DNA from: Micromonospora globbae
Lineage (GTDB): Bacteria > Actinomycetota > Actinomycetes > Mycobacteriales > Micromonosporaceae
Direction of reading: 5' to 3'
Assembly (NCBI RefSeq): GCF_003610785.1
Contig: NZ_RAQQ01000022.1
Coordinates: 38,672-102,671 of the forward strand
DNA length: 64,000 bases
This document shows, in pieces, positions 60,177 through 64,000 of this stretch. Each line of letters opens with the position of its first letter. The first letter of the stretch is position 1. The notes below the pieces were generated by a model. The model was given only the letters and a program-made list of their open reading frames with translations, ran no database searches and was not told where the DNA came from. A program made the translations under genes and the position numbers.

Positions 60177-62791
60177 GAGGGCAGCGCCTCCAGCGCGGCG
60201 TCGATGCGGACCAGGTCCGCCTCGGCCACCGCGAGCCGTTCCCGGATCTTCGCGACCACGTGCTCGGGGGCCTTGCCCACGAACGCCGGGTTGTCGAGCT
60301 TCGCCCGTGCCTGCGCGGCCTCCTTCTCGGCGGCCGCCCGGTCCTTGCCGAGCCGCGCCCGTTCGGCGGCCACGTCGATCGAGCCCCGGGTGTCCAGCGC
60401 CACGCTCACCTCGCCGGGCATGGCCAGGGTGGCGCTCGCCTGGAAGTCGTCGCCGGCCGGGTCGAGCCGGGCCAGCGAGCGGATCAGCGTTTCGTGCGCG
60501 GCGATGCCCGCCGCCGCGAGACCGTCGAGCCGGGCGACCACCCGCTGGGTCGGCCGCAGCCCCTGGTCGGCGCGGAACCGCCGGATCTCCGTGACCACCC
60601 GCTGGAGGGTGGCGACCTCGCTCTCCGCGGGGTCGTCGACGAGCGTACGGTCGGCCACCGGCCAGGCGGCGACCATCACGCTCTCCCCGCCGGTGAGCGC
60701 GGTCCACAGCTCGTCGGTGACGAACGGGATGACCGGGTGCAGCAGCCGCAGCAGCTGGTCGAGCACGTGACCCAGCACCCGGCGGGTGGCGTCGGCGGCC
60801 GGCCCACCCGCGGCGAGCACCGGCTTGCTCAGCTCGACGTACCAGTCGCAGACGTCGTCCCACGCGAAGTGGTAGAGCAGGTCGCAGACCTTCGCGAACT
60901 CGTACGCCTCGAACTGCTCGTCCACCTCGGCGGTGACGTGCGCGAGCCGGGAGAGGATCCAGCGGTCGACGGTCGAGAGCCGCTCGGCGGCCGGCAGCGG
61001 CCCGTCGGTGTGCGCGCCGTTCAGCAGCGCGAACCGGGTGGCGTTCCAGAGCTTGTTGCAGAAGTTGCGCGAACCCTGGCACCACTCCTCGCTGACCGGC
61101 ACGTCGCCACCGGGGTTCGCGCCCCGGGCCAGGGTGAACCGGGTGGCGTCGGCGCCGTACCGGTCGATCCAGTCCAGCGGGTCGACCACGTTGCCGAACG
61201 ACTTCGACATCTTCTTGCCGTGCTCGTCGCGGACCATGCCGTGCAGGGCGATGACGTCGAAGGGCTGGGTGCCGTCCATCGCGTACAGGCCGAACATCAT
61301 CATCCGGGCGACCCAGAAGAAGAGGATGTCGTACCCGGTGACGAGAACGCTGGTGGGGTAGAACTTCGCGAGGTCCGGGGTGCGCTCCGGCCAGCCGAGC
61401 GTGGAGAACGGCCACAGCCCGCTGGAGAACCAGGTGTCGAGCACGTCCTCGTCCTGGCGCCAGCCCTCACCGGTCGGCGGCTCCTCGTCCGGGCCGACAC
61501 AGACGACCTCGCCCTGCGGGCCGTACCAGACCGGGATGCGGTGCCCCCACCACAGCTGCCGGGAGATGCACCAGTCGTGCATGTTGTCGACCCAGGCGAA
61601 GTACCGCTTGGCCAGCTCCGCCGGCTCGATCTTCACCCGCCCGTCGCGGACCGCGTCACCGGCCGCCTTCGCCAGCGGCGACGTGTTGACGAACCACTGC
61701 AGCGACAGCCGGGGCTCCACCGTCGTACGGCACCGCGAGCAGTGGCCCACCGCGTGCACGTACGGCCGCTTCTCCGCCACGATCCGGCCCTGCTCGCGCA
61801 GCGCCGCGACGATGGCGGGGCGGGCCTCGAACCGGTCCAGGCCCTGGAACGGGCCGTGCGCGGTGATGACGCCCCGCTCGTCCATGATCGTGAGCGAGGG
61901 CAGGTCGTGCCGCTGGCCGATCTCGAAGTCGTTCGGGTCGTGCGCCGGGGTCACCTTGACCATGCCGGTGCCGAACGAGGGGTCGACGTGCTCGTCGCCG
62001 ACGATCGGGATGCGGCGGCCCGTCAGCGGCAGTTCGACCTCGGTGCCGATCAGGTGCCGGTACCGCTCGTCGTCCGGGTGCACGGCGACCGCGGTGTCAC
62101 CGAGCATGGTCTCGGCCCGGGTGGTCGCGACCACGACGTCGTCGCTGTAGCGGATCGAGACCAGCTCACCCTCGTCGTCGGTGTGCTCCACCTCGATGTC
62201 GGAGAGCGCCGTGAGGCAGCGCGGGCACCAGTTGATGATGCGCTCGGCCCGGTAGATGAGCCCGTCGTCGTACAGCTTCTTGAACATGGTCTGGACGGCG
62301 CGCGACAGGCCCTCGTCCATGGTGAAGCGCTCGCGGGTCCAGTCGACGGAGTCACCGAGCCGGCGCATCTGGCCGAGGATCGCGCCGCCCGACTCGGCCT
62401 TCCACCGCCACACCCGCTCGACGAACGCCTCCCGGCCCAGGTCGTGCCGGGACAGGCCCTGCGCCGCGAGCTGCCGCTCCACCACGTTCTGGGTGGCGAT
62501 GCCCGCGTGGTCCATGCCGGGCAGCCACAGCGCCTCGTAGCCCTGCATGCGCTTGCGTCGCACCAGGGCGTCCTGCACGGTGTGGTCCAGGGCGTGGCCC
62601 ATGTGCAGGGAACCGGTCACGTTCGGCGGCGGGATGACGATGGTGAACGGGGGCTTGTCGCTCTCCGCCGACGCCCGGAAGTGGCCGGCGGCTACCCACT
62701 GCTCGTACCGTCGCTGCTCTACCTCACCCGGCTGGTACTGGCCGGGCAGGGTGGGGGCGTCGGGGCGTCGGGCATCCAGTCTCTCGGTCAC
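60173..62791 (-). CDS. valS: valyl-tRNA synthetase
   Basis: 872 residues. GTG 62791 is preferred over GTG 62836 because the protein then begins TERLDARRPDAPTLPGQYQPGEVE as expected and a TAGACT hexamer is 7 bases upstream (leaderless start). Class I signatures are complete: PPPNVTGSLHMGHAL (HIGH region), GKKMSKSFGN (KMSKS), an editing domain with threonine-rich TTRAETMLGDTAVAVHP, and the C-terminal coiled-coil ARLGKDRAAAEKEAAQARAKL. It charges tRNA-Val. Downstream genes folC and DUF4233 are coupled. Confidence 0.97.
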   Translation of the reverse strand: MTERLDARRPDAPTLPGQYQPGEVEQRRYEQWVAAGHFRASAESDKPPFTIVIPPPNVTGSLHMGHALDHTVQDALVRRKRMQGYEALWLPGMDHAGIATQNVVERQLAAQGLSRHDLGREAFVERVWRWKAESGGAILGQMRRLGDSVDWTRERFTMDEGLSRAVQTMFKKLYDDGLIYRAERIINWCPRCLTALSDIEVEHTDDEGELVSIRYSDDVVVATTRAETMLGDTAVAVHPDDERYRHLIGTEVELPLTGRRIPIVGDEHVDPSFGTGMVKVTPAHDPNDFEIGQRHDLPSLTIMDERGVITAHGPFQGLDRFEARPAIVAALREQGRIVAEKRPYVHAVGHCSRCRTTVEPRLSLQWFVNTSPLAKAAGDAVRDGRVKIEPAELAKRYFAWVDNMHDWCISRQLWWGHRIPVWYGPQGEVVCVGPDEEPPTGEGWRQDEDVLDTWFSSGLWPFSTLGWPERTPDLAKFYPTSVLVTGYDILFFWVARMMMFGLYAMDGTQPFDVIALHGMVRDEHGKKMSKSFGNVVDPLDWIDRYGADATRFTLARGANPGGDVPVSEEWCQGSRNFCNKLWNATRFALLNGAHTDGPLPAAERLSTVDRWILSRLAHVTAEVDEQFEAYEFAKVCDLLYHFAWDDVCDWYVELSKPVLAAGGPAADATRRVLGHVLDQLLRLLHPVIPFVTDELWTALTGGESVMVAAWPVADRTLVDDPAESEVATLQRVVTEIRRFRADQGLRPTQRVVARLDGLAAAGIAAHETLIRSLARLDPAGDDFQASATLAMPGEVSVALDTRGSIDVAAERARLGKDRAAAEKEAAQARAKLDNPAFVGKAPEHVVAKIRERLAVAEADLVRIDAALEALPS

Positions 62792-62798
62792 CCGAGAA

Positions 62799-62804
62799 AG
62801 TCTA
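62799..62804 (-). promoter_or_regulatory. candidate -10 element of valS (leaderless)
   Basis: TAGACT on the minus strand ends 7 bases before the GTG at 62791, where transcription would begin at or next to the start codon. No Shine-Dalgarno is present, and the -35 is weak. Confidence 0.4.
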
Positions 62805-62848
62805 CGGAGGGCTTCGGCCGACCCGACGTGCGCCACCTGTCATTCGCG

Positions 62849-62854
62849 TACGGT
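62849..62854 (+). promoter_or_regulatory. candidate -10 element of the 62862 gene (leaderless)
   Basis: TACGGT ends 7 bases before the ATG at 62862, with no Shine-Dalgarno. Together with the valS element it forms a symmetrical divergent arrangement. Confidence 0.4.
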
Positions 62855-62861
62855 GTCGGCT

Positions 62862-63545
62862 ATGTCCGACGCACATCTCACCGATCGTCGGTTCGACGAC
62901 GGACCGGAGCCCCTCGAGCTGACCGAGGAGCCGATCCAGCTGAGCACCCGGGACCCGGGTGGCGTTCCGCGGCAACGGACGGCGCGGTCACGGCGGCGAC
63001 GGATCGCGTGGGCGGCAGCGCTCGCCGTGGGTCTCGCCGGCGCCGGCGCGCTGGGGACCATGGGCTGGCGGGTGGCCCAGGAGAAGGACACGAGGATCAC
63101 GTCGCCGGACCAGGTGGCCGGCCTGACCCGCGACGACAGCGAGCGCGCTCGCAGCACGGCGGACTACCTGCGCAGCGGCATCGCCGCCGACATCGACCTG
63201 GACCGCAGCTTCGGCACCGTCTACCGCGACCCGGCGGACGAGAAGCGCTCGGTCCTGATCTTCGGGGGCACCACCCTCCTCTGGCAACCGGAACGCGACC
63301 TGGACACCCTCTTCGGCCTCATGGGCGACGAGACGGGCCGCGTGACGGGCCTCCGCGAGGTGCCGGCGGGCGAGCTCGGGGGCGTGATGAAGTGCGGCAC
63401 GACCAGCGGCGAGGGCGGCGACTTCGCCGTCTGCGGCTGGGCCGACCACGGCAGCGTCGTCATGGCGATGTTCCCGGGCCGGACGGTCGACGCCGCCAGC
63501 GCGCTGTTCCGCGACATCCGGGGGGCCGTGCAGACGCGCGGCTGA
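62862..63545 (+). CDS. single-pass membrane protein, paralogue of the 49191-50957 C-terminal domain
   Basis: 227 residues from ATG 62862. A cytoplasmic Arg-rich N-terminus is followed by a membrane helix (RIAWAAALAVGLAGAGALGTMGW, about 46-68) and an extracellular domain. DIDLDRSFGTVYRDPADEKRSVLIFGG, MKCGTTSGEGGDFAVCGWADHGSVVMAMFPG match the 49 kb protein (VYTDPNGKQVTVFGATG; RCAVGRADGGTVVVCTTVDHGSIATAVF): the same conserved YxDP, FG, C, VC and DHGS. The family is not recognised otherwise. Divergent from valS. Confidence 0.78.
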   Translation: MSDAHLTDRRFDDGPEPLELTEEPIQLSTRDPGGVPRQRTARSRRRRIAWAAALAVGLAGAGALGTMGWRVAQEKDTRITSPDQVAGLTRDDSERARSTADYLRSGIAADIDLDRSFGTVYRDPADEKRSVLIFGGTTLLWQPERDLDTLFGLMGDETGRVTGLREVPAGELGGVMKCGTTSGEGGDFAVCGWADHGSVVMAMFPGRTVDAASALFRDIRGAVQTRG

Positions 63546-63560
63546 CCGCACGTTTGCTAC

Positions 63561-63671
63561 GCGCGGCGCCTCTGGTCCTCCCCGGCGCCTTCCGGTTCTT
63601 CCCGGCCTCTCCCCGGCGGCTTTCGGTTCTCCGGGCGCCTTCCGGTTCTCGCCGGCGCCTTTCGGTTCTCC
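63561..63671. repeat. tandem array of a 20-bp repeat after the 62862 gene
   Basis: About five units with period 20 (CCCGGCGCCTTCCGGTTCTT type) run from 63561 to 63671, interrupted by an 11-base partial unit around 63601-63611. They start 16 bases after the stop codon at 63545. Confidence 0.75.
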
Positions 63672-63883
63672 CGGTGCGACCCCCGGCGGTCCCGCTCTCC
63701 CGCTGATGGGCGTGCGCCGGCCGCTCGTCGGGCAGTGCGCCCTCCATCTGAATGTGGCGGGCGCCCGCCGCTCGCCTGTGCTCGGGCAGTCGCGATTCCC
63801 AGGGAGGCCGACTAGTCACCGGCGCTTTCCGCGGGCACGCGGCCAGGCGGCGGAATGCGTCCGGAAAAGGGTGCGTAAACGGT

Positions 63884-63920
63884 GTCAGGGCCACCCCCTT
63901 TGCTAGGGGGTGACCCTGAC
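63884..63920 (-). terminator. rRNA operon terminator
   Basis: A 16-bp stem (63884-63899 with 63905-63920, one mismatch; AGGGGGTGACCCTGAC in the 3' arm) with a 5-base loop lies about 10 bases downstream of the 5S rRNA 3' end on the minus strand. Confidence 0.78.
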
Positions 63921-63929
63921 CGAAAGAAT

Positions 63930-64000
63930 GTCCGGCGGCGTCCTACTCTCCCACACCCTCACGAGTGCAGTACCATCGGCGCTGGAGGGCTTAGCTTCCG
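63930..64000 (-). rRNA. rrf: 5S ribosomal RNA, 3' portion (truncated at window edge)
   Basis: The reverse complement reads GCTAAGCCCTCCAGCGCCGA, then ATGGTACTGCACTCG and GGGAGAGTAGGACGCCGCCGGAC: the conserved loop D/E and 3' stem of bacterial 5S rRNA. About 71 of 117-120 bases are inside the window; the 5' part and, presumably, 23S and 16S genes lie to the right on the minus strand. Confidence 0.93.

Larger units (their letters stand above)
63546..63929. other. 384-base spacer between the membrane-protein gene and the 5S rRNA
   Basis: It contains the 20-bp tandem array (63561-63671) and the rRNA-operon terminator (63884-63920). No gene is supported; the short open frame at 63706-63906 has no ribosome site or family match. 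Confidence 0.55.

Noticed and set aside
60260..63706. A 1148-residue open frame antisense to valS
   Set aside because: Same reason: valS on the opposite strand is complete and clear.

Overview
The window is chromosomal DNA of a very GC-rich actinomycete, most likely a Micromonospora or close relative (Micromonosporaceae). This rests on the strong G/C bias at third codon positions, frequent GTG starts, the many 4-base GTGA/ATGA stop-start overlaps, and a conserved housekeeping order: lepA, rpsT, holA, comEC, comEA; then degV-like, histidine phosphatase, rsfS, nadD; then a TIGR03960/TIGR03936 radical-SAM pair, rne/rng, rplU, rpmA, obgE; and at the right edge ndk, DUF4233, folC, valS and the end of an rRNA operon. 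I see no prophage, insertion sequence, CRISPR array or tRNA.

Layout. 1-3.5 kb: end of an enoyl-CoA hydratase, a membrane-anchored muramidase-like protein, a PhyH-type dioxygenase and a MOSC protein. 3.6-6.8 kb: a three-gene sugar ABC importer without its own ATPase. 7.0-7.8 kb: two near-identical GlsB/YeaQ-type stress membrane genes. 8-17.4 kb: lepA, a DUF4240 protein, a phosphotransferase, rpsT, a membrane protein, holA, comEC and comEA. 17.6-22.4 kb: a Tat-exported beta/gamma-crystallin-like protein, an SDR, a DegV protein, phosphatase, rsfS and nadD. 22.5-31.5 kb: a PadR regulator with an FAD monooxygenase, pepN, a DUF397 protein, a CYP152-type P450, a zinc alcohol dehydrogenase and a SRPBCC protein. 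31.8-35.8 kb: membrane and stress-associated proteins (DUF3618, holin superfamily III, a coiled-coil membrane protein, DUF4383, a DUF6766-like gene with an in-frame stop) and a GNAT. 35.9-49 kb: obgE, rpmA, rplU, rne/rng and the radical-SAM pair, which is split by a three-gene type VII secretion-like cassette (small WXG-type protein, Gly-rich WXG-type protein ending in an EDDDPW motif, mycosin protease). 49-64 kb: a Pro/Ala-rich membrane protein, an FeS-type photolyase, an acyltransferase, PhoD, an ECF41 sigma locus with its carboxymuconolactone-decarboxylase-like partner, ndk, a membrane-VOC fusion, folC/valS, a second protein with the same exported domain as the 49 kb gene, and a partial 5S rRNA on the minus strand.

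Points that stand out: (i) a family of about 70-80 bp palindromic intergenic elements, three copies, sharing GATCTTGCACTT arms; (ii) the TIGR03936 gene, which appears to start at ATC; (iii) an in-frame TGA at codon 4 of the DUF6766-like gene; (iv) an exact TGTCACA-N17-CGTC promoter ahead of the ECF41 operon, suggesting autoregulation; (v) the type VII-like cassette inside the radical-SAM/RNase E gene order; (vi) short tandem-repeat arrays of 20-43 bp that sit against the 3' ends of genes. No single locus is clearly a new defence or secretion system. The type VII cassette and the palindromic repeat family are the best candidates for something under-described.
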